Under the pieces are notes generated by a model that worked only from the letters and a program-made list of their open reading frames with translations, had not been told where the DNA came from and did not search any database. Below, one piece after another: positions 25,731 through 34,998 of a DNA stretch of 41,698 bases. Numbering within the stretch: position 1 is the first letter of the stretch; each line of letters begins with the position of its first letter. The DNA is taken from NCBI RefSeq assembly GCF_025211055.1, contig NZ_JAOARO010000007.1, positions 1 through 41,698 of the forward strand. Direction: 5' to 3'. Made by a program: the position numbers and the translations under genes. This DNA comes from Vallitalea sp. Its GTDB lineage: Bacteria > Bacillota > Clostridia > Lachnospirales > Vallitaleaceae.

Positions 25731-26666
25731 ATGGGTATTTTTTATGAAGTAACAAGTTTTTCCGCATGGGCAATTTGGCTTTTTGTTGTATTTGCTTTAA
25801 TGGCATTTAATGAGCTTGGTCGTTCAACAAAATGGGGTGGAATTGTACTGTTTTTAATTGTTCCGATAGTGTTAACTATCTCCGTTTGGCCAACAACTGC
25901 AGCTCCAGGAAATGAATATGGTACTGGTAATTGGTTTAATTGGGTAAAAACATATTCTGCTCTTGCAGGGTGTCTTGGTTTTATGGCTATTCGTTTTATT
26001 CCATCACTAGCAAAGAAGAGATGGGCATTATGCTTTCCACCACTTATCTTAGGACTTAATATACTTGAAGCAGCTTTTAGAGATTTTCAGTGTTTTACAT
26101 ATGGAGCATGGAATGGAGAATACATAAACAATCTATGGGTAATGTCAGGGTCATGGAATATCATGAATGGAATAGCAGGTATTCTTAATGTCATAGCTAT
26201 ATGTGGTTGGGTTGGTATTTTTATATCAAAAGATAAAACAAAGGATATGATTTGGCCTGATATGATATGGGCTTGGATCATAGCGTATGATATATGGAAT
26301 TTCGCTTATACATATAATTGTATTGCAGATCATTCATTCTACTGTGGTTTAGCATTACTAATATCTTGTACAGTTCCTGCTTTCTTTATTAAAAGAGGAG
26401 CTTGGTTGCAACATCGTGCTCAGACACTTGCTTTATGGATTATGTTTGTTATGACTGTACCCTCATTTGCTGACCGTATAGCCCCAGTATCAACTACACA
26501 CAATCCAACTGCATTTTTTATAGTAAGCTTATTAGCTCTAATCACAAATGCTGCACTTGTAATCTATCAATTCAATAAAATACGTAAAAACAGACTTAAT
26601 CCATTAAAGGATGAGATATATGCAGATACAAAAACATATAAAAAAGTTGTAGCAGAAAACGTATAA
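25731..26666 (+). CDS. DUF5692-like integral membrane protein, first copy
   Basis: This 311-residue polytopic membrane protein starts at ATG after TTTTAGGAGG. Hydrophobic helices fill most of its length, and a charged tail (NPLKDEIYADTKTYKK) follows the last helix. Conserved blocks are VKTYSALAGCLGFMAIR, WALCFPPLILGLNILEA, WPDMIWAWIIAYDIWNFA and GAWLQHRAQTLALW. I recognise it as the uncharacterised DUF5692 family. Invariant Trp, Asp, His and Tyr inside predicted helices would suit a transporter or membrane enzyme, but no function is known to me. A second copy lies at 29189, with an amino-acid permease and a metallophosphoesterase between, so the four may work together. Confidence 0.75.
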   Translation: MGIFYEVTSFSAWAIWLFVVFALMAFNELGRSTKWGGIVLFLIVPIVLTISVWPTTAAPGNEYGTGNWFNWVKTYSALAGCLGFMAIRFIPSLAKKRWALCFPPLILGLNILEAAFRDFQCFTYGAWNGEYINNLWVMSGSWNIMNGIAGILNVIAICGWVGIFISKDKTKDMIWPDMIWAWIIAYDIWNFAYTYNCIADHSFYCGLALLISCTVPAFFIKRGAWLQHRAQTLALWIMFVMTVPSFADRIAPVSTTHNPTAFFIVSLLALITNAALVIYQFNKIRKNRLNPLKDEIYADTKTYKKVVAENV

Positions 26667-26722
26667 TAGAGTATCAGTAGAATTATTCAATTTGTCTGCT
26701 TTAAGGAGAGATATCAAATTAA

Positions 26723-26767
26723 ATGGGTGGTTTCATTATTGGTGTAGTAATAATACTTGGGGGGTAA
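26723..26767 (+). CDS. possible 14-residue hydrophobic small ORF or leader peptide
   Basis: ATG to TAA encodes MGGFIIGVVIILGG, with AAGGAGAG 12 nt upstream. It ends 3 nt before the permease ATG, and its last codons (GGG GGG TAA) double as the permease ribosome site. It could be a coupled leader peptide or a tiny membrane partner of the permease. It is short enough to be chance. Confidence 0.3.
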   Translation: MGGFIIGVVIILGG

Positions 26768-26770
26768 AAG

Positions 26771-27925
26771 ATGAAAATACAAAGTGAAGCTAATTTCACT
26801 GTGTTTGAAGCAACAAGTATGATTGTTGGACACAGCATTGGTACAGGTATAATCGCAGTACCTTTTTTAGCAACTAAAAACAATCTTAGAGACGTTATAT
26901 TAATGGTGATATTAGCCTATTTCATAAACGTTATCTTACATTTGATTATTGCAGAATTATCCTATAATAATGGCGGTGTTCAGTTAGTTAAGAGTTTTGA
27001 AGGAGAATTATTCAGAGGAAAAGCAAAAAAAATATTTAGTTGGATTATGTTTACAGTTTATGGATTAGCAATAGTTGTTGGTGTCAGTGGTAACATTAAT
27101 GGTGGTGCTATGATAATATGGAGCTGGCTTGACATACCATTTTCATTAGCTCAGCTCATATATTATATTCTAGCAGGCATAGTAGTATTTATGGGAATGA
27201 AGGCTGTAGGTATTGCTCAGAAGTATACGGTATCTTTACTGATAGTAATAGTTATTGCTATCAGCATTGGAACATTTATGAAACCTATGAATGCTATTGG
27301 GTCATCAAAAGTACATATTAATAATCTTCTAGGATTATACAGTATGGTCGTTTTTGCAACCTCTGCTAACCAAGCGGTAATTCAATCTGTAAAAGGGTTG
27401 AAAGGAAATGTTAAGAAAATCAGGACTTCAATATTTTTAGGTTTTGCTATATCATCTATTTTTATTTTGATTGTAACTATTACGGTTCTGTTGGGTGTGA
27501 ATAATTCCCTTGATAAAGAATTAGCCTATCTACAACTAGGTGAAAATATTGGCCATTGGGCAGCCGTACTGGCAGGTTTGTTTTCATTATTTGCCCTTTT
27601 AACAACGTTTTGGTCAAATACTTTAAGCCTTCGTGATGTAGTACATGAACAGATAGGAATAAATAATAAGGTTTGTTGGTTACTGGCTACAATACCATCA
27701 TTACTATTTGCTATATTTGGTGTAAATAGTTTTATTATCTTAACAAGGATAATGTCAGGTGTAGTAGTACTTGTGGCTGTCATGCTGGTATTTACTTATA
27801 ATAGGTCTAGGAAAAAAGCTGGTACTAGTCCTATCTGCGGTCGATTTGGAAAATTGGTATTTCAAGTTATCATGATAATATCAACTATAATCTGTGCAGT
27901 TGGTGCTATGATACCTTTAACTTAA
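26771..27925 (+). CDS. amino-acid permease, APC superfamily
   Basis: This 384-residue membrane protein has about ten to eleven predicted helices. The first contains the unwound-helix motif of APC transporters, SMIVGHSIGTGIIAVPFLA. It resembles the aromatic/hydroxy amino-acid permease type and also spore-germination-like permeases in general outline. The ligand cannot be named. The ribosome site is GGGGGGT just before the ATG, overlapping the end of a 14-codon ORF. It lies between the two DUF5692-like genes and directly before the metallophosphoesterase (18 nt), so co-transcription is likely. Uptake of an amino acid or amine that the neighbours process is the simplest reading. Confidence 0.75.
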   Translation: MKIQSEANFTVFEATSMIVGHSIGTGIIAVPFLATKNNLRDVILMVILAYFINVILHLIIAELSYNNGGVQLVKSFEGELFRGKAKKIFSWIMFTVYGLAIVVGVSGNINGGAMIIWSWLDIPFSLAQLIYYILAGIVVFMGMKAVGIAQKYTVSLLIVIVIAISIGTFMKPMNAIGSSKVHINNLLGLYSMVVFATSANQAVIQSVKGLKGNVKKIRTSIFLGFAISSIFILIVTITVLLGVNNSLDKELAYLQLGENIGHWAAVLAGLFSLFALLTTFWSNTLSLRDVVHEQIGINNKVCWLLATIPSLLFAIFGVNSFIILTRIMSGVVVLVAVMLVFTYNRSRKKAGTSPICGRFGKLVFQVIMIISTIICAVGAMIPLT

Positions 27926-27943
27926 TTAGGAGGAGAGATAATT

Positions 27944-28960
27944 ATGTATAATGATCCTAATTTCTACAAAGACAAAGACAATCATTTTGCTATAAATATT
28001 GGTGATGGACCATATAAAATATTACAATTGACTGACTTACATTTTGGTTTTGGAATATTGTCTAGAAAACAAGATAGATTAGGTATGGATGCAGTAACTA
28101 AGTTGGTGGAAAGATCAAAACCAGATTTGATAATACTTACAGGAGACAGTATTTTTCCTTTTATATTTAAATCCGGTACTAGAAATAATATCAAACAAGC
28201 TAAGAAATTAGTTGGGTTTATGGATTCATTTGAGATTCCTTATGCATTTTCATTTGGTAATCATGATATTGAAATGGGTTCAAAAGGAAATAAAGATCAG
28301 ATATCAGATATTATTATGAACGGTAAGAACAGTGTTTTTACTAAAGGGGATAAAGAACTTACTGGTGAAGGTAATTACATAATAAAACTCATTGATAAAA
28401 AAGAAAAATTACTTATGGTACTTGTTATATTGGACTCAAATATGTATGGGGAAGGATGGTTCTTCAGTGGATTTGACTGTATACATAAGGAGCAGACGAA
28501 GTGGTGTATGGACGAATTATCGAGACTAAAAAAACAAAGTGAAGACCTGAAGGCTTTAGCTTTTTTTCATATGCCATTACCTGAATTCAAAGAAGCTTAT
28601 GAAAGGATGAAGTTAGGGGATAAAAGTGTTGAATATCATTTCGGTAGTATTGGTGAAAGCAACGATTATTTTGGTATATCAAAAAATAACTATGGGTTTT
28701 TTGAAAAAGCAGTAGATAATGGTGTAATCAAAGGTGTTTTTTGTGGTCATGACCATCTTAATACACTTTCACTAACTTATCAGGGTATCGTGATGACATA
28801 CGGTATGTCAATTGATTTTTTGGCATATAAAAACATTGGAAAGAGATATACACAGAGAGGTGGAACTCTAATTACAATAGATAATGAAGGTTTTTTTAAG
28901 GTTAATCCAGTACCTCTAACAACTGTTGTCTCAGACTTTGTTAGAGGTCAAAATAAGTAA
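27944..28960 (+). CDS. metallophosphoesterase
   Basis: This 338-residue enzyme is of the calcineurin-like, purple acid phosphatase-like fold. All metal ligands are visible: DLH at Asp31/His33, GD at 67-68, GNHD at 105-108, His209 in FFHMP and GHDH at 268-271. It has no signal peptide and therefore works in the cytoplasm on a phosphate mono- or diester. TTAGGAGGAGAG precedes the ATG. It follows the permease by 18 nt and precedes the second DUF5692-like gene, which has its own promoter. The substrate is unknown, and a two-metal centre is expected. Confidence 0.88.
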   Translation: MYNDPNFYKDKDNHFAINIGDGPYKILQLTDLHFGFGILSRKQDRLGMDAVTKLVERSKPDLIILTGDSIFPFIFKSGTRNNIKQAKKLVGFMDSFEIPYAFSFGNHDIEMGSKGNKDQISDIIMNGKNSVFTKGDKELTGEGNYIIKLIDKKEKLLMVLVILDSNMYGEGWFFSGFDCIHKEQTKWCMDELSRLKKQSEDLKALAFFHMPLPEFKEAYERMKLGDKSVEYHFGSIGESNDYFGISKNNYGFFEKAVDNGVIKGVFCGHDHLNTLSLTYQGIVMTYGMSIDFLAYKNIGKRYTQRGGTLITIDNEGFFKVNPVPLTTVVSDFVRGQNK

Positions 28961-29005
28961 TATTAGTACAAAAGCATATTTATAAATTATCATTTTGACT
29001 AATAT
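28960..29005 (+). terminator. stem-loop after the metallophosphoesterase gene
   Basis: ATATTAGTACAAAA (from 28960) pairs with TTTTGACTAATAT (28993-29005) with one unpaired base. It overlaps the stop codon and lacks a T-run, so it is a weak terminator at most. Confidence 0.35.
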
Positions 29006-29044
29006 ATAACTTATGCATAAAATATATTATAAAAGCCATAAATA

Positions 29045-29073
29045 TTGACGACAAAATATTTTAATGTTATAAT
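29045..29073 (+). promoter_or_regulatory. sigma-A-type promoter for the second DUF5692-like gene
   Basis: TTGACG (29045-29050), a 17-nt spacer and TATAAT (29068-29073) lie 115 nt before the gene. The -35 TTG was counted as a start codon in the longest reading frame, which is one reason to reject that start. Confidence 0.65.
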
Positions 29074-29188
29074 TTTAACAAAGGCCATACGTATCAATAA
29101 TGGTATAACCAAGAGACGAATGACGTTTTATAGCCTATGTTTACCACTAATAGTAAACGTAGAGATTGATATAAGGAGAAGCGTTAAA

Positions 29189-30172
29189 ATGTTTACATTT
29201 AATTTTGAAGGCGGTGCGTCCGTAATTTCTATTTGGCTTGTCTGGCTACTAGTATTTACTGTATTATTTGCTTTGAACGAAATAACAAGGAGGTCTAAAA
29301 TAGCTGGATTTACTGGCTTTGTCATTTTGCCTATTATACTTTCTGTTCTTTGGTTTACAATATTAAAAGATACTACATATACAGACTGGTTTCATCTTGT
29401 TAAGGTATATTCTTGTACTGCAGGTTGTATTGGTTTTTGGTGTATCAGACATATACATAGAAAAAATAAGAAGACTGGTAAACAATGGCATCTTTACAAT
29501 AACCGGATAGCTCTTTGTTTTCCACCACTTATTCTTGCAATCAATATTTGTGAAGCAGTAGCACGTGATATTGAAATAGGTATCAATTATGTTAATGGAG
29601 GTTTTCTTGCTGATGAAGCAATGTATGTAGTTGGAGGAGCATGGAATTATATGAACGGTGCAGCTGGTATTATTAATATAATTACCATTACGGGTTGGTT
29701 CGGAATATGTATCCGTAAGATAACCAAGAAAGATAAAAGTCAAGATATGTTATGGCCGGATATGATGTGGTTTTGGATTGTAGCTTATGATATCTGGAAC
29801 TTCGCTTATACATACAATTGTTTACCTGGTCATGCTTGGTATTGCGGATTTGCTTTACTACTAGCTCCTACTGTATGTGCATTCACTATTGGAAAAGGCG
29901 CTTGGTTACAGCATCGTGCTCAAACATTAGCATTATGGTGTATGTTTGCACAGACTTTCCCTGCATTTATCGATAAAGGTAGATTTGCAGTTTCATCAAC
30001 ATATAATACAACAGCTTTAACTATATGGAGTTTTGCAGCATTGGTAGCCAATGCTTCTGTACTTGCATTCATGATTTATAAGATTGTAAAAACCAAGAGA
30101 AATCCATACGCTGGAGAACTATATGTGGATATGAAGGGTTACAAAGTAGTAAAAGCTCTTGCTAAAAATTAA
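29189..30172 (+). CDS. DUF5692-like integral membrane protein, second copy
   Basis: This 327-residue paralogue of the protein at 25731 shares its order of helices and the blocks WPDMMWFWIVAYDIWNFA and GAWLQHRAQTLALW, plus a matching tail (NPYAGELYVDMKGYK). A longer frame opens at a TTG at 29045, but that TTG is the promoter -35. The ATG at 29189 has AAGGAGAAG with good spacing and gives MFTFNFEGGASVIS, aligned with the first copy. It carries extra residues in the first third (HRKNKKTGKQ loop). The two copies could form a heterodimer or serve different ligands. The function of the family is unknown to me. Confidence 0.78.
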   Translation: MFTFNFEGGASVISIWLVWLLVFTVLFALNEITRRSKIAGFTGFVILPIILSVLWFTILKDTTYTDWFHLVKVYSCTAGCIGFWCIRHIHRKNKKTGKQWHLYNNRIALCFPPLILAINICEAVARDIEIGINYVNGGFLADEAMYVVGGAWNYMNGAAGIINIITITGWFGICIRKITKKDKSQDMLWPDMMWFWIVAYDIWNFAYTYNCLPGHAWYCGFALLLAPTVCAFTIGKGAWLQHRAQTLALWCMFAQTFPAFIDKGRFAVSSTYNTTALTIWSFAALVANASVLAFMIYKIVKTKRNPYAGELYVDMKGYKVVKALAKN

Positions 30173-30188
30173 TAACAAGAATAAAGCA

Positions 30189-30607
30189 CTACGGAGTTTT
30201 GTCTGTAAATTCCTTAAATACTATTGAATAATAATTCTGGGTATTGAATCCAACTGATACAGCTATATCTAAAAGCGATAAATTAGTATTCTTGAGTAGT
30301 CAGTACATAAGTCATCCAGATTAATGCATTGTGTATAATTTTCATGTATGTATTGGATGGCTTTTTTTACATGGACATTGAACTTTAAATTACTCATACC
30401 TTTACTAAAATTATTATCCGCAATATTCAATATTATAGAAGAAAAAAATTCTAGACAGCTTTTGGGTTTGTAGGGGATATGTTCATTTCCGATTTTTTCA
30501 CATCTAATAGGACCAATTATATTACTGATTATGTGTAAATGTAAATGAATCACTATAAAAAATCTATAAACAAAGCTGTTGAGAAAGTCTAACAATTTCA
30601 GATTCAA
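30189..30607 (-). pseudogene. AraC-family regulator remnant
   Basis: The minus strand encodes KFNVHVKKAIQYIHENYTQCINLDDLC, the first helix-turn-helix start of an AraC protein. In another frame it encodes LLKNTNLSLLDIAVSVGFNT, QNYYSIVFKEFTDKTP and a stop at 30189-30191, the second motif. The stretch between (rest of helix 2 and linker) is deleted and the N-terminal domain is degraded, so the gene is dead. It lies in the 575-nt gap before the activase gene and may once have controlled the DUF5692-like cluster. Confidence 0.75.
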
Positions 30608-30641
30608 GGAAGTTAATACTTTCTATAATTAAAATCCTTAT

Positions 30642-30667
30642 AGTGTATCACTAGATACACTTTTTTT
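30642..30667 (+). terminator. rho-independent terminator or attenuator before the activase gene
   Basis: AGTGTATC (30642-30649) and GATACACT (30654-30661) form a perfect 8-bp stem with an ACTA loop, followed by TTTTTTT. It stands 85 nt before the activase start and 470 nt after the nearest plus-strand gene. Confidence 0.65.
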
Positions 30668-30746
30668 AATGAGATTATGATAAAATTACCTCACCAATGA
30701 AAATGAATTGCGTTTTCATAAATTATTTGATACAGGAGGTAATAAA

Positions 30747-33700
30747 TTGTATAGCATAGGAATTGATATAGGATATTCATCAATAAAAATAATATTGATG
30801 GATAGCAACTGCGAAATTAAATATAGTAACTATCTGTTACATAAAGGAAAAGTAAAGCAAATCCTAACAAAAACACTTGAAGATATACTAATACAGTATA
30901 ATAACCATGATATTAAATTAGGAGCTGTTACTGGTAACGGAAGTAAGTTTTTATCCAAAGCAAATAAAGCTTGTTTTGTTAATGAAGTTGCATCAATAGT
31001 AGAGGGGAGTACTAAAACAGATGGCAACATTAAATCAATAATAGAGATTGGTGGAGAAAGTGCTAAATATATTACAGGCTTTGAAGGAAAAGATAAATCT
31101 AAAATACAAATTGCCATGAACTCCAATTGTTCTGCTGGAACAGGTTCTTTTTTAGAGGAACAAATGTCAAGGCTCAATCTAAAGTTAGAGGATTATTCAC
31201 TATATGCCAACAGAGCTAAATCAATACCAAGAATAGCAGGTAGGTGCAGTGTGTTTGCTAAAACAGACATTACTCATCATCAACAGGAAGGAGTACCCAT
31301 TGATGATATTTTACTTGGCTTGGCATATGCAATGATTAAGAACTATAGGGGAACTATTATCAAAAAGTTACCACTTAAAAAACCTATTCTTTTTTCAGGT
31401 GGTGTTGCTCATAACCAGGGTATAATTACCGCTATAAAAGATGTACTTAATCTGAATGATGGGGATTTGATTATTCCAGAATATTTTAGTAATATTGGTG
31501 CTTATGGAACAGCAATCATAGCTAAAAATGATGAGCTTAGTATTAACCTTCTAGATTTACTTAACTATGTGAAATCTAACGAAGATTATAGCAATGAAGA
31601 TAATGAGGTTAGACTGCCAAAATTAATTGACTATGGTAATGGGGATAGTTTTGACAAACATATATATAAATCTATAGAAGATAAAACAAAAAGTTTAGAT
31701 TGCTATTTAGGTATTGACATAGGGTCTACCAGCACTAATCTAGTGCTAATGGATGTAAACAAGGATATAATTTCATATAAATATCTAAAAACTCTAGGGA
31801 ATCCAATAGAAGCCGTTAGATTGGGATTAAAAGTATTAATGAAAGAATTCGGTGACAAAATTAATGTTATAGGTGTTGGTACTACTGGTTCTGGTAGATA
31901 CATGATAGGTAAATTCATAGGAGCTGACGTTGTAAAAGATGAGATTACTGCTCAAGCCAAAGCAGCTGTAACAATAGATAAAAGTGTTGATACCATTTTT
32001 GAGATTGGAGGGCAAGACTCAAAATATATATCTATAAAGGACGGTGTAGTAACTGACTTTCAGATGAATAAGATATGTGCAGCTGGAACAGGGTCTTTTA
32101 TTGAAGAGCAAGCTAAGAAATTCAATATTCCTATAAATGAATTTGGTGATATGGCACTTAATGGGGATACCCCTATTAATCTAGGAGAAAGATGTACTGT
32201 TTTCATAGAAACCAGTATCGCATCTAATATATCAAGAGGAGCTAAATTGGAGAACATTGCTTCTGGACTTTGCTATTCAATCGTAAAAAATTATATTGGA
32301 AGAGTAGTAGGGCAGAAAAATATAGGTAATAAGATATTTTTACAAGGAGGAGTCGCATTTAATCAAGGTATAGTCAATGCTTTTCGAGCATTAACTGGAA
32401 AAGATATCGTTGTTCCGCCTTTCTTCAGTGTTACAGGAGCATTTGGGGCTGCTATATTAGCTAAAGAGGGTATGACAAATAAGGAAACTAAATTCAAAGG
32501 TTTTGATATTGAAAATAAAGAGTTCCTAGAAAAACATAGAGAGGATAAATTAAAGCAAGATAATACTTCAATATTTAATAACAAAGTTACAGAAATAGTA
32601 TTTGACGGTTATAAAAATAATGTTGATGATAATAAGAAAACTGTCGGGATACCAAGAGCACTTTTCACATTTGGTATGTTTTCCATGTTTCATGGAATTT
32701 TTAAAGACTTAGGTTTCAATGTAGTATTATCTGAACCTACCAATGAGGAGACTATTCGTCTAGGGCAACAATATGCACTTGATGAGACCTGCTATCCTGT
32801 AAAATTGATAACTGGTCATGTAGCAGAATTAGTTAAAAAAAATGTGGATTATATATTCTTCCCTGATTTGTTTTCAGTAGATCATCCAGGTTCCAAAAGC
32901 AGAGTCAATTATGGTTGTGCTTTCATGCAGTTAGCTTTTAAGGTAATGAATCAAACTATGGAGTTGGATAAAAAGGGAATACAATTATTATCTCCAACTT
33001 TTGCTTTTAATCTAGGAAAGAAGTTTATGATGGAGAGTTTTTCTAAGATGGGAAAACAATTGAACAGAAGCAAGGAGCAGATTCAGAAGGCACTAGGTAA
33101 AGGTACAGAAGCTTACTATAGATTTGAAGAAAAGATGAAGGAAAATGGTAAGAAAGTTCTTACATCAATAAAACCAGAAGAAAAGGTATTCGTTATGATA
33201 TCCAAGATATATGGTGTTGCTGACCCAATGTTAAATATGGGAATACCTTCAAAACTTATGGATATGGGATACAAGGTAATTCCATTCTATGATTTGCCAG
33301 AAGGGGATATTTCAAAAGAATACCCTAATATGTTCTGGCCTTTTGGTCAACACATATTAGAACCAGCAAAGCTTGTTAAAGAACATCCCAATTTATATGC
33401 TATATTGTTAACGCATCATGGCTGTGGACCAGATTCAATCATTTCACACTATTTTAGAGAAGAAATGGATGGTAAACCATATCTTCACATTGAGGTAGAT
33501 GAACATTCATCTGGTGTAGGAGTAATAACGAGAGTAGAAGCTTTTATTAACAGTCTCAATTCAATAGGTGTAAAAAAAGCAAATCCAGTAGAATTTTATC
33601 AAAAAAAGATAGTGCATAAAGAAACAAATATAAAATATTCTTTGAAGGATATAGATGAAGATACAATAGTTTATCTGCCTTATTTATATCCCTATTCAGA

Positions 33701-34742
33701 TATTTTTAAGGAGATTTTGAACTATCATAAAATAGATGCAAGGACATTACCAGAAACAAGCCAAAGCTCTATATACATGGGAAGAAGATTCACAATTACT
33801 GAAGAGTACTTTTCTTTGACAGCTTTATTAGGAGATATTTTTTCAGAACTTTCTACCCTAAAAGAAAAGAATAAGAAGGTATCATTCTTAATACCACGTA
33901 ATGAGGGAACTGAGACAGATGGACAGTATGGTAGATTACTCAGAACGAAACTTGATGAGGAAGGGTATAAGAATGTAGATGTAATTTCTCCGTTCATTGA
34001 AGATGCGTTAAATACCCAAGAAAACTATGTAACTTCAATATGTTTAGGTTTGTTGGCTGGTGATATAGTAAGAGCAGCGAGGATAGATTATAGAGATAAA
34101 TATTTAAAGGATATTCTAAAGTATATTAAGAGCGATAATCTTACAGTTGATAAATTAATTGAGATAGCTAATGACGTAAATGAAAAATCAAAATCCATGA
34201 AATATAATAAAAAGATTCTAGCTACTGGAGAAATTTGGATACTATATAACCATATCCTCAATAATGACGTTTTTGGCAAATTAGAAGATAAAGGACATAA
34301 AATAGTCTATAGTCCTTTGAGTGAAACAATATGGCTATTATGGAAAGACTTCTTGGGCCAGAATATTGACAAAGTAAGTTTCATTCAGCAACAAAGATTA
34401 GATAGATTCAAGGAAATGATTATTCTAATATCGAAAGCTTTATCAAGTCAATCACCATTTGAATATGATATAGACAATCTAGTAACAACAGCAGATAGGA
34501 CTATAGGTTATTATTCTGGAGCAAATGGAAGATATAGAGAAGCAAAAGTATTAGGTCAGCTTAATGGAATAGATGGAAACATAACTGTTGCATCTATGTA
34601 TGAAAATACAGGAATCGTACTAGGTATATTGCATAAAGGATTTGAGCAGGGTAACGAGAAACCTATTCTTAATCTTACCTTTGATGGCAATAAAAATGAA
34701 AATCAGGAAACCAAAATTGAGTCATTTATGTATTATTTATAA
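30747..34742 (+). CDS. acyl-CoA dehydratase activase-like protein with two ATPase modules and a DUF2229 region
   Basis: This has about 1331 residues. I place the start at TTG 30747 with AGGAGG 7 nt upstream; the longer TTG at 30708 lies before that site. Two tandem ASKHA ATPase modules follow. The first opens IGIDIGYSSIKIILMD with NCSAGTGSFLEEQ. The second opens LGIDIGSTSTNLVLMD with CAAGTGSFIEEQ and ERCTVF, whose cysteines normally hold a shared 4Fe-4S cluster. Then come a DUF2229 region (VGIPRALFTFGMFSMFHGIF) and a C-terminal HgdB-like part (LLTHHGCGPDSI). Relatives activate 2-hydroxyacyl-CoA dehydratases or benzoyl-CoA reductases by ATP-driven electron transfer. No such enzyme is next to it, so its partner is unknown and may be part of the protein itself. 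Length and order match the large clostridial type. Confidence 0.85.
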   Translation: MYSIGIDIGYSSIKIILMDSNCEIKYSNYLLHKGKVKQILTKTLEDILIQYNNHDIKLGAVTGNGSKFLSKANKACFVNEVASIVEGSTKTDGNIKSIIEIGGESAKYITGFEGKDKSKIQIAMNSNCSAGTGSFLEEQMSRLNLKLEDYSLYANRAKSIPRIAGRCSVFAKTDITHHQQEGVPIDDILLGLAYAMIKNYRGTIIKKLPLKKPILFSGGVAHNQGIITAIKDVLNLNDGDLIIPEYFSNIGAYGTAIIAKNDELSINLLDLLNYVKSNEDYSNEDNEVRLPKLIDYGNGDSFDKHIYKSIEDKTKSLDCYLGIDIGSTSTNLVLMDVNKDIISYKYLKTLGNPIEAVRLGLKVLMKEFGDKINVIGVGTTGSGRYMIGKFIGADVVKDEITAQAKAAVTIDKSVDTIFEIGGQDSKYISIKDGVVTDFQMNKICAAGTGSFIEEQAKKFNIPINEFGDMALNGDTPINLGERCTVFIETSIASNISRGAKLENIASGLCYSIVKNYIGRVVGQKNIGNKIFLQGGVAFNQGIVNAFRALTGKDIVVPPFFSVTGAFGAAILAKEGMTNKETKFKGFDIENKEFLEKHREDKLKQDNTSIFNNKVTEIVFDGYKNNVDDNKKTVGIPRALFTFGMFSMFHGIFKDLGFNVVLSEPTNEETIRLGQQYALDETCYPVKLITGHVAELVKKNVDYIFFPDLFSVDHPGSKSRVNYGCAFMQLAFKVMNQTMELDKKGIQLLSPTFAFNLGKKFMMESFSKMGKQLNRSKEQIQKALGKGTEAYYRFEEKMKENGKKVLTSIKPEEKVFVMISKIYGVADPMLNMGIPSKLMDMGYKVIPFYDLPEGDISKEYPNMFWPFGQHILEPAKLVKEHPNLYAILLTHHGCGPDSIISHYFREEMDGKPYLHIEVDEHSSGVGVITRVEAFINSLNSIGVKKANPVEFYQKKIVHKETNIKYSLKDIDEDTIVYLPYLYPYSDIFKEILNYHKIDARTLPETSQSSIYMGRRFTITEEYFSLTALLGDIFSELSTLKEKNKKVSFLIPRNEGTETDGQYGRLLRTKLDEEGYKNVDVISPFIEDALNTQENYVTSICLGLLAGDIVRAARIDYRDKYLKDILKYIKSDNLTVDKLIEIANDVNEKSKSMKYNKKILATGEIWILYNHILNNDVFGKLEDKGHKIVYSPLSETIWLLWKDFLGQNIDKVSFIQQQRLDRFKEMIILISKALSSQSPFEYDIDNLVTTADRTIGYYSGANGRYREAKVLGQLNGIDGNITVASMYENTGIVLGILHKGFEQGNEKPILNLTFDGNKNENQETKIESFMYYL

Positions 34743-34782
34743 GTTTTATTCCTAGTAGTTAATATGCATAATCCCCATGTGA

Positions 34783-34902
34783 TATTCGGATATTGAAGAG
34801 GGGGATTGTTTCCTTGATCTAGGTTGTGGATCAGGAGATAGGCGTATTGTTATTATTGAATGTAAAAATGGACTTAGAATATATAATGTTGAAATGCAAT
34901 GA
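34783..34902 (+). pseudogene. fragment of a SAM-dependent methyltransferase
   Basis: The frame after a TGA at 34780-34782 reads SDIEEGDCFLDLGCGSGD, then RRIVIIECKNGLRIYNVEM and TGA. This is the SAM-binding motif I (DLGCGSG) and the following strand of a class I methyltransferase; both the rest of the domain and the N-terminus are absent. It is short, but the motif match is specific. Flanking AATCCCC and GGGGATT (34770-34807) could also be a stem-loop. Confidence 0.55.
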
Positions 34903-34933
34903 AACTCTCGAATTGAATTTCGGGAGTTTTTTG
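34902..34933 (+). terminator. rho-independent terminator before the RiPP cluster
   Basis: AAACTCTCGAA (34902-34912) pairs with TTCGGGAGTTT (34919-34929), followed by TTTTTTG. It insulates the precursor genes from upstream transcription. Confidence 0.85.
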
Positions 34934-34998
34934 TATTTTAGTATAGATGATTTGAATCTGATTATAACTTAATAATATTTTTTTGTGTAATTATTAAA

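Noticed and set aside
29045..29188. 48-residue N-terminal extension of the second DUF5692-like protein
   Set aside because: It starts at the promoter -35 and lacks a ribosome site; the ATG at 29189 aligns with the first copy.
30708..30746. Upstream TTG start of the activase
   Set aside because: It lies before the AGGAGG at 30734-30739, which serves the TTG at 30747.
32363..32584. Minus-strand frames inside the activase gene (several, 30830-34279)
   Set aside because: All are shadows of the long plus-strand gene with clear ATPase motifs.
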